Source: Nilaparvata lugens (Eukaryota; Arthropoda; Insecta; Hemiptera; Delphacidae). From it: a stretch of DNA of 64,000 bases. The stretch is from contig NC_052511.1 of the NCBI RefSeq assembly GCF_014356525.2, positions 34,997,121 through 35,061,120 of the forward strand, in the 5' to 3' direction. The number at the start of each line of letters is the position of its first letter. Position 1 is the stretch's first letter. Of this stretch, positions 9,914 through 21,451 are shown in pieces. The position numbers and the translations under genes were made by a program. Below the pieces are notes generated by a model. The model ran no database searches. It saw nothing but the letters and a program-made list of their open reading frames with translations, and was not told where the DNA came from.

Positions 9914-10240
9914 TAGTGAGGTCCACGTTATAATGGCAGTGAAGAAAGATAGCAGAACAACGTTGCCTATCCTCTGTCTTGTCAATGCCTTCTATTGACG
10001 GTAGCTGATAGCTGATACAGGCTTATTCATGTAATATTTACTGTTCATTCTCATTTAAAATAATCAATCATATCTTATTAAGAAGGAAATTTTATTTTTC
10101 AATAATTTTATCATGAATTCTCATGATTAAGATAAAATATTTTGTTTATTAATTTTTAATTCTACATTGTTAAAAACCGATCTGGCAACAGAGCAAAGCG
10201 AGACCATTGCTAATCAAACACTGCAACGTGGACCTCACTA
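9914..10240. mobile_element. Tc1/mariner-like MITE, TAGTGAGGTCCACG family, copy 1
   Basis: Ends are TAGTGAGGTCCACGTTATAA and the inverse ACGTGGACCTCACTA, with TA on each side. Interior words such as GATCTGGCAACAGAGCAAAG recur in the two copies at 47994 and 48382. The TA duplication points to Tc1/mariner; it is non-autonomous. Confidence 0.8.
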
Positions 10241-10373
10241 TATCTGTATTCTTCATTAATTAAAATATTACATTTCATATTTTTTGAACTTATAATTTGT
10301 TTGGAGTTTGATTGGTTTTATAATGGATGGTTTTTACAGTGGATCATAACAGATGGAAGGAACATGATTCTTA

Positions 10374-10546
10374 GGGTCAAGCCACACTAAACGTTTTCTC
10401 AGGCGTTTTGCAGACTAGTCGGCAGGACAGGAAGTTCTCCGATTGACTGATTATCAGCTGATTCTCGAACGCCAACCCAATCGGAGAGCTCCTGCCCTGC
10501 CGACTAGTCTGAAACCCCCTGAAGAAACGCTTCTTGTGGCTTGACC
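10374..10546. mobile_element. MITE, GGGTCAAGCCACA family
   Basis: The outer ends GGGTCAAGCCACA and TGTGGCTTGACC are inverted. Inner arms AGACTAGTCGGCAGGACAGG and CCTGCCCTGCCGACTAGTCT are nearly perfect inverts. TTA precedes the element; TTT follows. It lies inside the long kinase intron. Confidence 0.75.
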
Positions 10547-10796
10547 TTTTGTAATGATACTTTCATTGACTATTTTCTCTATTTCTCTTCAAATCTCTAC
10601 TTTCAGTAGACTTGAAAATTCACTATTAGATATTCAGATTTTTGTGTTTCCTGGCATATCGTAATTTTTGACTCGAGTGCTTTTTAACCAACATGCGAGA
10701 TTTGATAAGGTGATGAATTATCTTTAAAGATAATAGTTCTTTTCAATCTAAAATGGTGATTCTTCTCTTTTGCAAACTTACACAATTGAATAACTG

Positions 10797-10950
10797 GATC
10801 TCAGTAAGTCTTACTATATCTTACTAGATTAGTAGAGTATTAGATTAGTAAATCTAGATTAGTACTAAATTAGTAGATCTAGATTAGTACTAGATTAGTA
10901 GATCTAGATTAGTACTAGATTAGTAGAGTAGATCGTACTAGATCTCAGTA
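10797..10950. repeat. Short tandem repeat, TAGATTAGTAC-type unit
   Basis: Units of about 24 bp built on CTAGATTAGTAGAT and CTAGATTAGTAC are repeated at least four times. They are flanked by an outer pair GATCTCAGTAAGTC. Confidence 0.85.
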
Positions 10951-11626
10951 AGTCAGCTTCCATTGCTTGATATTGAATTTGTAAAGTAGATATTGTGTTG
11001 AAGTGAGTAAACTTTAATTGCCTAAATTGTATTTGCATGTTGAGAATTTTATTCTAAATGAGAAAATAATTGAAATAATGTACAGACTATTGCATGTAGC
11101 CTACATAAGGCACCACTTTGTTACCACGTGTGCTGTGTTCGTACTCTTCCTTCTTCAGACTTTTTGACTCTTAAATCTAATTGATTTACTCTTGATTTGC
11201 AACTATTAGGGTCATATGCATCATCTACGTTCAACGTTCAACCATAGATAAATATAGCATAATGCTATCTTTTCTCTACGGTTTAAAACTAATCCGCGAT
11301 TCCATGAATATACGGTCGCATTAAATGCTATATGCGATAAATTTTATCATAACCTTTTTCATTCCGGGTTTAAATCAACAGCTGATCTGTCTCCGTTTAA
11401 ACCGAGATGGTGATATGTGCCTAAATTTACTTTAATCTATTTGTACGATTATATTTGAATCGTCCATTTACAAAAGTGCCCACTTGCCAAGGGCAAAATT
11501 TTTCAGGAAACAAGAAAAACATTCATTTTATTGAAATAATGAGTTAATTAATTACTGTTATTTTTTATAAATATATGAATAAATTAGAAACACAATTTAC
11601 AAGGTCTCAGATTACATTTTTTTTAA

Positions 11627-12213
11627 TATTCACCGTGATTCAAAAATAATACCACAAATTTGAAAATTGCTAACTCTGCAAAGAATAAACGGAGAGTGGA
11701 GCAAAATCAGTCATCGATTTGAGGAAGCTCTGAAGTTTTTTTAATTCCTTATTTAGTCGCATTGGCACTCATCTGTCCGTGCCTATTTGAATGAAAACTA
11801 TCCGAGGCAATGGATCGGCTGCTAAGCAGCTCGAGACAGAGCACTTCATCACTGGCCTCCAAGAAGCCCTGACCTCACCCACTGAGATTTTTTTCTATGG
11901 GGGTACGCTAAAGATAAGGTGTATCGACCGCCTCTACCAGATAACATTGAGGAGCTCAAACAAGAAATAACAGCAGCTATAACAAACTGTTACGCCCGAT
12001 ATGCTACTGAGGGTGTGCAACGAGTTCGAGTATCGTATTGATACTCAAGTGTCTGGAGGGGGTCACATTGAACATTTGTGAACTTGTTTTCTAGTGGGGA
12101 AAAACTTAAATTAATACTCTTCATTTTGATGTACAACCCAAGTTTCTATTATGTTTCCTTGATTAAATACAGATTTTCAGAGTTGTGGTATTCTTTTTGA
12201 ATCACTCTGTATA
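11627..12213 (+). pseudogene. Mariner-like transposase relic with terminal repeats
   Basis: Imperfect inverted ends of about 40 bp (CACCGTGATTCAAAAATAAT at 11631; reverse complement of GTATTCTTTTTGAATCACTC at the right) enclose a decayed coding fragment. Around 11765-11820 the + strand reads HWHSSVRAYLNENYPRQWIG. Around 11855 it reads WPPRSPDLT, then shifts frame into TEIFFYG. This is the C-terminal part of a mariner-type DDE transposase (the SPDLTPxDFFLWG motif). Several frame changes and the missing N-terminal two thirds show it is dead. The distal ends match those of the fold-back element at 8247. Confidence 0.7.
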
Positions 12214-12757
12214 GTAGTAATAAGCTGTTTTAATATGCAACTAGGCAGTTTTGGAAAAAATATTTGTAATAAGCAAGTTTTGGAAGTGGACCTTTGTCAA
12301 GTAGTTAGTTTTGATACTGTAAATGAATCAGGTCTGTTTTGGAAATCTAAAACAACAAAGAGCCTGTAGAAGAGGTTTAAAAGTTTAAAACAGATTTTTT
12401 TCAAATGAATGTTCAAATTAAACATATTGGAATAACACAAAATCTTATATAAAATGTTAAATCAATGAAATATTGTAGAAAAATTATGGTAAATGTTCTC
12501 TCTTCAAATATTGAAAAAAAAACTAGAACAATGTTCATGTAAATTTTTTCCATGACTACTTGAACAACACAACCTCTTGAAAATCATTCAACTTTCAATG
12601 AACACAGCAGATTGATTATAACTGATCCACTGAAAGTGACAGGTTGGCCAACAGTACTATAGATTTTTATATTCAGTAATATTGATTTTCACTATAAAAT
12701 GTATGCCAGTTTTTGAGAATAAACAATATTGTAGAAGCTTACAACTGGTAAGTAGGG

Positions 12758-12937
12758 CTTTTTTCTATTGCAACTAGCCAGTTTTGAAATAAACTTCGTG
12801 AACGCTGCCATCTTAGTTGCTAGCAAGTAGATAGTTTTGGAACAGTATCTGAGTTTGCATCAAGACAGTTTTGGAAATGGAATGAAATGCAACTAGGCCC
12901 ACTTTGAATCTGTACGCGATCTTCAGTCATTTTTTAC
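12758..12937. repeat. 180-bp direct repeat, left copy
   Basis: It contains CTTCGTGAACGCTGCCATCT and TTGCATCAAGACAGTTTTGG and is repeated at 13778-13960. The two copies bracket the 0.8 kb repeat at 12935-13770. Confidence 0.8.
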
Positions 12938-13065
12938 TTTCCTTGCCCTATATCATAGGTAAGGAAATTATTGCTTTCCGAAAAAAATTAAGGTACCCCA
13001 ATTTCTAAAATTCTTTACGTTTCAAGGTCCCCTGAGTCCAAAAAAGTGGATTTTGGGTATTGGTC

Positions 13066-13121
<56 letters not shown>

Positions 13122-13770
13122 TCTGTGTACACGATATCTCATCTCCCAATTAACGGAATGACTTGAAATTTGTAACTTGAGGTCCTTACAATATAAGAAT
13201 CCGACACGAACAATTTCGATCTAATGCAATTCAAGATGGCGGCTAAAATTGCGAAAATGTTGTCAAAAACCGGGTTTTTCGCAATTTTCTCGAGAACGGC
13301 TCCAACGATTTTGATCAAATTAATACCTAAAATAGTAATTGATACGCTCTATCAACTGTCACAAGTCCCATATCTGTAAAAATTCCAGGAGCTCCGCCCC
13401 AACTATGCAAAGTTTGATTTTAGATTCCCAATTATCAGGCTTCAGATATAATTTAAACGAAAAATTTCGAGTGGAAAAGATTGAGTATGAAAATCTCTAC
13501 AATTAATGCCCAGTGACATTTTCACCTAAAATTGAAAATAAGCTTGAAATTTGAGAAAATGTGATTATTCAATTGCAAACTGTTGGCAACTGTTGATTCT
13601 ATTAAATCATTCACTTTGAAGAGTTAGCAGACCTCGTGTGTCTCCAGCGTTATTGTCGTGTCACCAGCTGGCTTGGATCTTTGAATAGTAGACTTGCGAT
13701 GCGCGTGAACACTAGCGTCAGGTGATAAATTTTCATAACGGCAAGGAAAGTTGTATGAGTGCGCCACAGC
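12935..13770 (+). mobile_element. Repeat of about 0.9 kb with ACTTTCCTTGCC inverted ends, copy 1
   Basis: It starts ACTTTCCTTGCC and ends GGCAAGGAAAGT. It contains a (GT)n tract at 13070-13114 and conserved text such as ATCTCATCTCCCAATTAACG, TCAAGATGGCGGCTAAAATT and CTCCAACGATTTTGATCAAA. Two further full-length copies in the opposite orientation lie at 21452-22338 and 29813-30711. No protein frame is conserved among the copies. Short terminal inverted repeats and constant length suggest a non-autonomous DNA transposon, but its superfamily is unknown to me. Confidence 0.75.
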
Positions 13771-13777
13771 AGGATTT

Positions 13778-13960
13778 TTTCTATTGCATTTAGCCAGTTT
13801 TGGAAAAAAACTTCGTGAAGGCTGCCATCTTAGTTGCTAGCAAGTACAGTAGATAGTCTTGGAACAAACAGTATCTGAGTTTGCATCAAGACAGTTTTGG
13901 AAATGGAATGAAATGCAACTAGGCCCAATTTGAATCTGTACTCGATTTTCAGTCAGTTTT
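13778..13960. repeat. 180-bp direct repeat, right copy
   Basis: It matches 12758-12937 with few differences, for example GAAATGGAATGAAATGCAAC followed by TAGGCCCA in both. Confidence 0.8.
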
Positions 13961-14149
13961 TAAAAATAGGATGAAGATACTTTTGTCACCGTAAAAGTGT
14001 TTTATAATGTTGTATAATCCAGTTGTACCAACAACATGCAATCTGTGCCGAGCACTATTTTTAATTCAGGCCTTTTCCCAAGTTATAATAGTAAATTTAA
14101 TACGCAATAGACTAGAGCCATTATTGTGAGTTAGCGAAATAAATTATAT

Positions 14150-15110
14150 TCTCTCTCTCTATTATGAACGGCCATGACTTCGAGTTTCCCATGATAGATA
14201 TTTAAAAATTGTGGCTCCGAGTCGTCGAGGAATGTAGATTATGGAATTATCTATAAAACGTAGCCTTCCTGTCGCGACATGGAGTGCGATAAGCTGGAAA
14301 ACAGCAAGCATTGAAATTATAACAAACTACCGATTTTGCAGTTACTATTTGGTCCAAAGGCTCTAGAAGCCACGCGACGATTGGTCAAATTGATTCCCTT
14401 CGCCCAATAGGAGACCTGTTTCTAAATACAGTAGTGGGGCGATTCCCCAGCCGAGAGACCAGATTACGTTTTGGAGGACACTTTGCTAGGAGCACTACGA
14501 GAGTAAAGATGTAGTCATTACGTTTCGCCCTTTTTGGGAAGTTTATAAGTTTATATCATTAGTTAATGTAGGAGCTAGTTTTATTTTTATTAAAGTTTAA
14601 ATTTTCTAGTAGTGCCATGTCCTGAAAAGTTTAATTGTGTTTCTTCATCATGTACGAATAATTGTTTCTTCAAATAACCGCTAAGCGGTTCATGTGTGTC
14701 CCCAAACCAACTTCATGTACCACCCCTTTGGTTCCGCAAATGTATGTAACACCGCTTCAAGACACCCGTTCAGACGACAGGTCTAGGGACGTAAGAGGAC
14801 GTCGCCGTCAAGCCAAATTCAACCGGTAAAAGTTCACCGTCAAAAACAAGGTACTGTAACCCCGACGATAAAGCAACGTAAAGTGTAGTGTAGTGAAACA
14901 AAGGTTCATTCGAGAATGTCAATCAAAAGTGGGGATTCAAAATTATTATGAAATGGGTTATATGGGTTACTATCGACGAAATTTGGGTTCAACGGGCTTT
15001 TCTTTCTTGAGTAGTTTCATGTTGAAATTAATTTGTTATTTTATGACTGATATTGTTTGTTTTGTGACGTATTGCTATCTAAACGAGGGATAGTAATGCG
15101 CCCCCAAATC
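14150..15110. other. GC-richer block, possible LTR remnant
   Basis: Base composition and word use differ from the surroundings (CGACGACTCGGAGCC-type words on the reverse strand, CGGTTCATGTGTGTCCCC, GTCGCCGTCAAGCCAAATTC). There is a (CT)n tract at 14153. It could be a solo LTR or untranslated retroelement DNA. I found no matching second copy, no primer-binding site and no protein. Confidence 0.2.
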
Positions 15111-16620
15111 AGATGAAGAATGTCAACAAAGTAACATGAAATTGTTGTTTCTGTTGTTCGATTTTAGTTGCCAATGTTTATTGAAGCTGTTTTTTTTTCA
15201 TTATTTCAAATTGTAGGTTATTCTATAGTAGAAACCTATTAAATCAGGCATGGCAAGATTAATTGAAGTTTTCTTGACTCTAGCCCGTTCACCTGCATGA
15301 ATTAGGTATAGACTCAGGTATTTTCTAGATGTGTCGGCCTATTTCTAAATTCTAAATTTAATTCAAAATTATCTTCATTATAATCTTTTAAAAGGTCAGG
15401 CACAAATCAAAATCTCAACTTCTCAAATTTTGTCAAGAAGGCACATTTGGAAATGGATGACTCATTTGACATTTGTCGCTCTTATTAATGTAGATTTTAT
15501 AGTTATTTGTGCAACTAGTGCGCAAAGTGACAGTTTGCTGCACCGAAAGAAACGTTTTGGCTCAAGAAGCGGAATGGCTTCTTGAGTGCAGCAGAGGAAC
15601 TTTGCTCACATATTTCACATTAAACTTTTCCTACAGTTACCATTAAATAAGAAAAATGAATAATTATGGGTAAAATGATGGCTGAAATCCATCAAATGTT
15701 TGTGTGTGTGATGCTGTTATTAATAACAACCTTAATTCATTTAAAAATTAATAATCCAATTGAAGTTGAAAATTCTCATTTTTATTAATTCAAGAATCAG
15801 TAAAAATACAGATGGAACAAAAAATTCACATTCAACATACATGCCAACAGCTTGTTGGCTGAACCGAGCTGCAAAATGGCTGAACACAACAAGATGGCTG
15901 AACCGACAAGCGCGCGACCTAGCGGAAGAATTGTACCTAAGTTGTTTCATCCAGCTAAAAATTACTGAAACACGATTCAAAAATTTAGACTTTTGCTCAA
16001 ATTACCGAGAAAAATGCTCAATGTAAACTGAGAAATATTTATAAAAATAACATAGACAACAGAGAATATTTATTGTAGTATTGTTATGTTTTTTATTATT
16101 TATATTTATATGAATTTCGAACGGTAATCATTTAACCTCAAAATTCGAATTTTATAATGTATATTTGCTACTTTTCTCATTTCTTGCAGTTGAAATAATA
16201 ATAATTATTATTGATATTTATTATCAATAGAAAAGAACTATTATTTATTATTAAATGATGAGAATTCGTAAATGATGATTATTTAATTATGATTTAGATG
16301 ATCATTATTCTTGTTTTGGATTTCTAGATTGGGATTTTATCATAAATGTAGGGTAGCCATTGAAATGATTCTCATCTAAATCTAACCACAGTCATTGTTA
16401 CCAACTTAATTTTTGTTTTCGTGCACTAATCCTCCATATAACCCACCAACTATTTTGTGTTGCCATGTTGCAAATCTGAGTGCAGAAAAAATTTTTCCCG
16501 CACTAGAGCGGAAAAGTAAATCTTTGCGTTCTGTAATCAGTGCAGGAATCGTCACTTTTCAAGGTAACTGTAGGAAAATGTAATTTTCATCAATGTAAAT
16601 TTTAATTTTATTTTTTCACA
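15110..16620. other. Intronic DNA of the kinase gene, no gene seen
   Basis: The only structure noticed is a short direct-repeat cluster at 15848-15915 (TGGCTGAACCGA, TGGCTGAACACA, TGGCTGAACCGA). Longer open frames here show no recognisable protein. Confidence 0.45.
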
Positions 16621-16621
16621 G

Positions 16622-16810
16622 GTGGAACTGATTGGCGGTGCCGAGAAATACATGGCCGTCTGTCGTGACTGCTACCGTTTGGAGCATATTGTCAAACAAT
16701 CTCCCTGCAAAGAGATTCTATCAAGCAACATCATGGACGTGGAGAATATTCCTCAACGCCGAAACCTATTTGGCGGCAACTCTCCGAATAAGAAAGTCAG
16801 TTGGTTGTAG
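16622..16810 (+). CDS. Thymidine kinase (TK1 type), terminal exon
   Basis: This last exon follows a TTTTTTCACAG acceptor in phase 0. It encodes VELIGGAEKYMAVCRDCYRL, which holds the second zinc-binding CxxC pair and the IGGAxKY substrate-site segment. A divergent tail then ends NSPNKKVSWL and a TAG stop (16808-16810). With the two upstream exons this gives 211 residues, in keeping with TK1 of about 230 once the N-terminus is added. Vertebrate TK1 carries a KEN degradation box in this tail. Here the nearest string is DVEN, so mitotic degradation by that signal is not evident. The last eight codons and the stop are part of the first unit of a tandem array continuing downstream. Confidence 0.92.
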   Translation: MELIGGAEKYMAVCRDCYRLEHIVKQSPCKEILSSNIMDVENIPQRRNLFGGNSPNKKVSWL

Positions 16811-17530
16811 AATTATTGTGGAAATTAGTATTTTATATTCCAAAATGATCTTAATCTCAAGTATGTTTTATCAAGATGAAACAGAAATCAGGTCGGCTGT
16901 AAGTAACCGATAATTAGTTGGTTATAACATTAGAGCTGTGAAACTTTCTATTCTCTATTCCAAAATAATCGTAAGACGAAACAGAAACAGGAATATTTCC
17001 TCCCGAATTAGTTGGTTATAGAGTTATAATCGTAAAACGACGTTTCTAAAATAATATCAATACATGTAGATGAAACCTAGGTTGCCAGTAACTGACCGAA
17101 TAAGAAAATCAGTTGGTTATAGAGTTTTATAATCGTAAAACGACGTTTCTAAAATAATATTAATACATGTAGATGAAACCTAGGTTGCCAGTAACTGACC
17201 GAATAAGAAAATCAGTTGTTGGTTATAGAGTTTTATAATCGTAAAACTACGTTTCTAAAATAATATTAATACATGTAGATAAAACTTAGGTTGGCAGTAG
17301 GCCTAACTGACCGAATAAGGAAATCAGTTGGTTATAGAGTTAGAATCATAAAACGAGTAATTTAAATTTAATCTTTAGTATCTTTAACCTGAAGATTCGG
17401 CAGTTACTAATCGAATAATAAAATTATTTGGTTATTGTCCTTATAAAATTAGAACCCTGAAACGACGTACTAATCTCAAGGATGTATTTCATGAAGATTT
17501 AGAAATCTTATTTGTCATTAGTAGTGATCA
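16785..17530. repeat. Minisatellite of about 100 bp overlapping the kinase stop codon
   Basis: About seven units start with variants of CCGAATAAGAAAATCAGTTGG and carry TTCTAAAATAATATTAATAC and AACCTAGGTTGCCAGTAACT. The three central units (about 16995-17300) are nearly identical; outer units are progressively diverged. The first unit includes the final codons and stop of the kinase. AATAAA polyadenylation-like signals occur near 17415 and 17547, so the array is probably transcribed as 3' UTR. Confidence 0.85.
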
Positions 17531-18395
17531 TATCACATAGGATTGTAAATAAAAATATAAATCTGAGTACCCTTCAAAATGTCATTTTCAAGTTTGACTT
17601 GAGTAGCCCAATCATGTCTAACAAAATAATTTGAAAGGATTCTCAGATTTATATTAAAAGTAGCCCTAAAGAAAAAAGACATATAGGATTGACTTGACTA
17701 TTATGAAAATAATGTCATAGAATATTATGACAGAATATTATAATCTGTTTATGGATGGAATAATCCATTTTATGGATTTAGATAGCTGCTAGGGCCACTT
17801 ACATGAAAATCAACTTGAATTTAAACACCTTTAAATAACGTCGTTGCTTTGACATCAGACTTTTTAAATTGATCTTATTGCATTGACTTTGTTAGATTAC
17901 ATAATTTTACAGTGGATAGATTTGATCGGATCTTTGTATAACATGCCGCAATAATATACACGTTTTATATTACAATGTGGATAATTTTTCTATTGTATTT
18001 TACAGACTTCTAAATTTTCATGAAGTATGTCCATTTTCCTGAAGTGAGTCTGAAGTCTGAAAATCAACTTTGAAATTAAATAAAAATATCAACTTTTAAC
18101 GTTGAAGAGTACATTATCTTTATACCTACAGTTACTAGAAACCTAGTTTCTATTAGTTGAACAAATCTGGGATTTTTAAAAGTAAGTTTTAGATCATATT
18201 ATTTCAGAGGGCTTTAACGGATAGAAATTGGTTGAAATAGAAGTTGGTTGTAGAATTTTACCATCTGGGCGTGGAGCCCAAAAATGGGTATTTTTCCATT
18301 GAATACAATTTGTCATAATTCTTCAATAAAATACATTCTTCCATAAAATACATTCTTCCTTAGAATACATTCCTCTGTAAACTACTTCTTCCTTA

Positions 18396-18551
18396 AGGTA
18401 GGCGCACACAGATCGTCATCGGACGGACGGCACGCATCGGACGGATGCGGATAGGTATGCGCACTCCAATTGAAAGCAATGCATCAAATCTAATAATCCG
18501 ATCCGTCCGATGCGTGCCGTCCGTCCGATGACGATCTGTGTGCGTCTACCT
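18396..18551. mobile_element. Hairpin MITE, AGGTAGGCGCACACAGATC
   Basis: The 156-bp element has TTA on both sides. Arms of 51 bp are inverted with a single mismatch and contain GGACGGACGG and GCACGCATCGGACGG. The loop is about 54 bp. Its GC-rich arms stand out from AT-rich surroundings. It is PIF/Harbinger-like by its TSD, and no second copy lies in this window. Confidence 0.88.
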
Positions 18552-18647
18552 TTAGAATACATTATTCTATAGATTTCGATAAAGATATACACGTTTCTAT
18601 GAATCATTTATCAGTGAATCTATGAATAGATTAATCTATGAATCTTA

Positions 18648-18834
18648 AGCTGCGTTTACACCAAAGTTATCAACAAAGTGTTGATAACTCAATCCTTATA
18701 GATTCTATTAGATTGAACGGAACTTGACAAACACATATGTTCATCATGTGTATGATAAGTTATGTTCAATCTAATAGAATCTATAAGGATTAAGTTATTA
18801 ACACTTTGTTGATAACTTTGGTGTAAACGCAGCT
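18648..18834. mobile_element. MITE, AGCTGCGTTTACACC family, copy 2
   Basis: It is 187 bp, the same length as copy 1 at 732, with TTA on both sides and perfect 15-bp ends AGCTGCGTTTACACC and GGTGTAAACGCAGCT. The best-preserved copy of the family here. Confidence 0.88.
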
Positions 18835-18999
18835 TTAAATTTATATTTAACGTATTGATATGAATAGTTAGAATCTATGGATATGATTTTGACTGTAGTA
18901 GAAATTTTGATTTCCATTATTTTTCAATATAATATGCTTTTTATTCATATTTACCTTTAGTGCTATTCTTGGTCCGTATTATAACATTCCTTTCTGTTG

Positions 19000-20270
19000 A
19001 CTGCATTTGAAAATAGTGTTTAATGAAAATGAGTTTGTATGTTTTTATGTTTGTATGAAAGAAAAATATGTTTTTAGAAGAAAGGATTCTCCAATTTTTG
19101 TATAGGGATTTTTGTTTCTAGCTAAGATGAAAAGTGAATCCAAACATGGCTTATTGACCCAATCAACTGTATTCTGCTATATTGAACTAGATAGATTTGT
19201 TAGTTGTTTTATGTTTTTTCTTATAAAATTTCCTGTTAAGGATGACGACAAAAATGTTATTTTTTAAACAGATCGACCATTTAGATGCATTTTTAAAAAA
19301 TCTCTTTTTGGGTTACAGGGAAAATAATTATTGCTTCTAGTCAAAATTAAAAAAAAAAGAAAAAAATTCAATTGTACATGAATTCAACATGATTGTATGA
19401 AAGAAATTAATATGGTTTCGTTATTATCCAATATTCCAATTGAGCCATGAGTTATTTTGAATACTATATTCAATTATTCTGTCCCACTAACATAATACTT
19501 TTATAATCTTGAAATACTATATTCAGAAAATTATTGATCATGTAAATATTATAGTGTTGTCTATTATTTTCTTAATGAAAACAATTTACGTTATTTCAAT
19601 AATTTGACTACTTTTCTAAATTATTACTTGAGATATTAATTTAATAACCCAAATACATAACTTTTTCGTTCTCTCACATTTAATTTACTACAAAAGTTTT
19701 GACAATAATGTCATGATAAGTTCGACACAATAATGACAATGATTAATTATAATACATAATTGGGTGCTGTTTTGTTTATATATCTGTATTCAATATTAAT
19801 TTTCACAGAAATACTAGGTATTAATTTTTCTTGTATTGAATCTTCTACCATATATTTATATGTATATCATAATCAAGCTTCTATGTGTTGTTTCCAAAAC
19901 TTATTTTTGTTCATATTATTCATTTTGCTTAATCATATATTGGAAGCTTCTCAATCTTTGTGATTATTATTTTGTACTAAATGTTCTTTGACGAAAATAT
20001 ATTGTCGATGAATTTTACATACTGCCCTCAGTCTTTTTTATTCCACGTTCATTTCTCATAGTTTTTCACTTTTCAAGTTTTCATTTTTATGTTGTGATCT
20101 CATTCATTCACTTACAAGCTGAAAGTAAAATATCAATAATAATGATGAGTATCAACAAGGTCAAAAATAGACCATCAAAGTTAAAAATAATTATTATTGT
20201 GATTCATCAGCAGTTTCAGACAACGGAACACCCAACTCTGTTATTATTATGACACAAGTAAAATTAAACT
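19000..20270. other. No gene seen
   Basis: AT-rich DNA with short random frames only. I see no repeats with clear ends and no exon compatible with the neighbouring genes. Confidence 0.45.
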
Positions 20271-20274
20271 TATT

Positions 20275-20395
20275 GCATTAATAAAAACAATATGAAAACT
20301 TGTAGTACCCTTTATTATTAAAAACTTTAAAATATTTTAACTTACTAGTTTCGACCATAACTTGGGTCATTTTCAAGTTATTTTAAACTTATTGT
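20275..20395 (-). repeat. TACTACAAG hairpin repeat, half copy with hammerhead-like core
   Basis: On the - strand, 20342-20378 reads TTGAAAATGACCCAAGTTAT then GGTCGAAACTAGT. A four-base stem (GACC/GGTC) precedes GAAAC and the palindrome ACTAGT follows. The arm AAAACTTGTAGTACCCTTTA is shared with the copies near 50400 and 53430. Confidence 0.55.
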
Positions 20396-20440
20396 TATGA
20401 CATAAGTGAAAATAAAACTCAATTTTCACTTTCCATATTT

Positions 20441-21050
20441 CGTCAATATGATGACATATTGTTGTTTCTCTCGTCAAGTACTATCATTCGTGAGAGTTTG
20501 AACAATTTTAATTTTTGGCCATTTTTGGAAAAATCCATTATAGATTTATGAAAAATTGAAATCTCCCAGATTTGGATGATATTCGGACTATGGATAGAGG
20601 TTGAGCTAACAAGTGTCGTGCTATAATATGAGACGTTTCGATACAATGCAGGGTGAGTTATTCACTCATACATAAAATCTTACCTACACTCACAGATTAG
20701 AGAAATCACTCATCTTCAAATGCTTATAACTCAAGAATGTGAGTTAATTTTGCCAATGTGATTACATATTGTTTCTCTCGTCAAGTACTATCATTCGTGA
20801 GAGTTTGGGCAATTTTAATTTTTGCAAAAATCCATGATGCTTCCATTCATGGATTTCATGAAAAATGCAAATCTCCCAGATTTGATTGATATTTGGACTA
20901 TGGATAGAGGTTGACCTAACAAGTGTGGTGCTATCATATGAGACGTTTCGCTACAATACAGGGTGAGTTATTCACTCAAACATAGCATCTTCCCTCCACT
21001 CACAGATTAGAGAAATCACTCATCTTCAAATGCTTATAACTCAAGAATAG
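20441..21050. repeat. Two tandem units of about 300 bp
   Basis: Units 20441-20753 and 20754-21050 share TTTCTCTCGTCAAGTACTAT, ACTATGGATAGAGGTTGA, AACAAGTGTCGTGCTA and CTTCAAATGCTTATAACTC. The text CTAACAAGTGTCGTGCTATA also appears inside the MITE at 23340-23619. Confidence 0.85.
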
Positions 21051-21451
21051 GAGCTGCTGATTACTGAATCTATTTGATCACTTTATCAACGATATATTAA
21101 TGTGATTTCATGTAATTAATTACTTAACACTCAAATGAACTTACCGTCCGAAATCGACCAACACATAGAATTGACGATAAATAATGTGACTGACAATATT
21201 CAGGGACATCCAAGTTGAACCTTAGACAAAAGATAGCATAAGAAGATATCCCATGGTATAGGGTGTTTATGTTCCAAATTTCACTGTTAATTCAAGCTGA
21301 TAGTCCTAGTAGTAGTTGTTTTTGGTGAAGCTAAGTGACGCTGGTAGTCTCTCATACTGTGCCATTATTACACTCTCACCTGGCTAAAACAGAAATAATA
21401 GATAGCCTATTAGTCGACTGTAATATCGGCATGAGTTAACAAAAAATCTGG

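Noticed and set aside
21145..21220. 76-nt open segment on the - strand that fits the phase after exon 11 of the coiled-coil gene, with a GTAAGT donor
   Set aside because: Such a short open stretch is expected by chance, its composition is unlike the other exons, and its acceptor (TGTCTAAG) is only fair.
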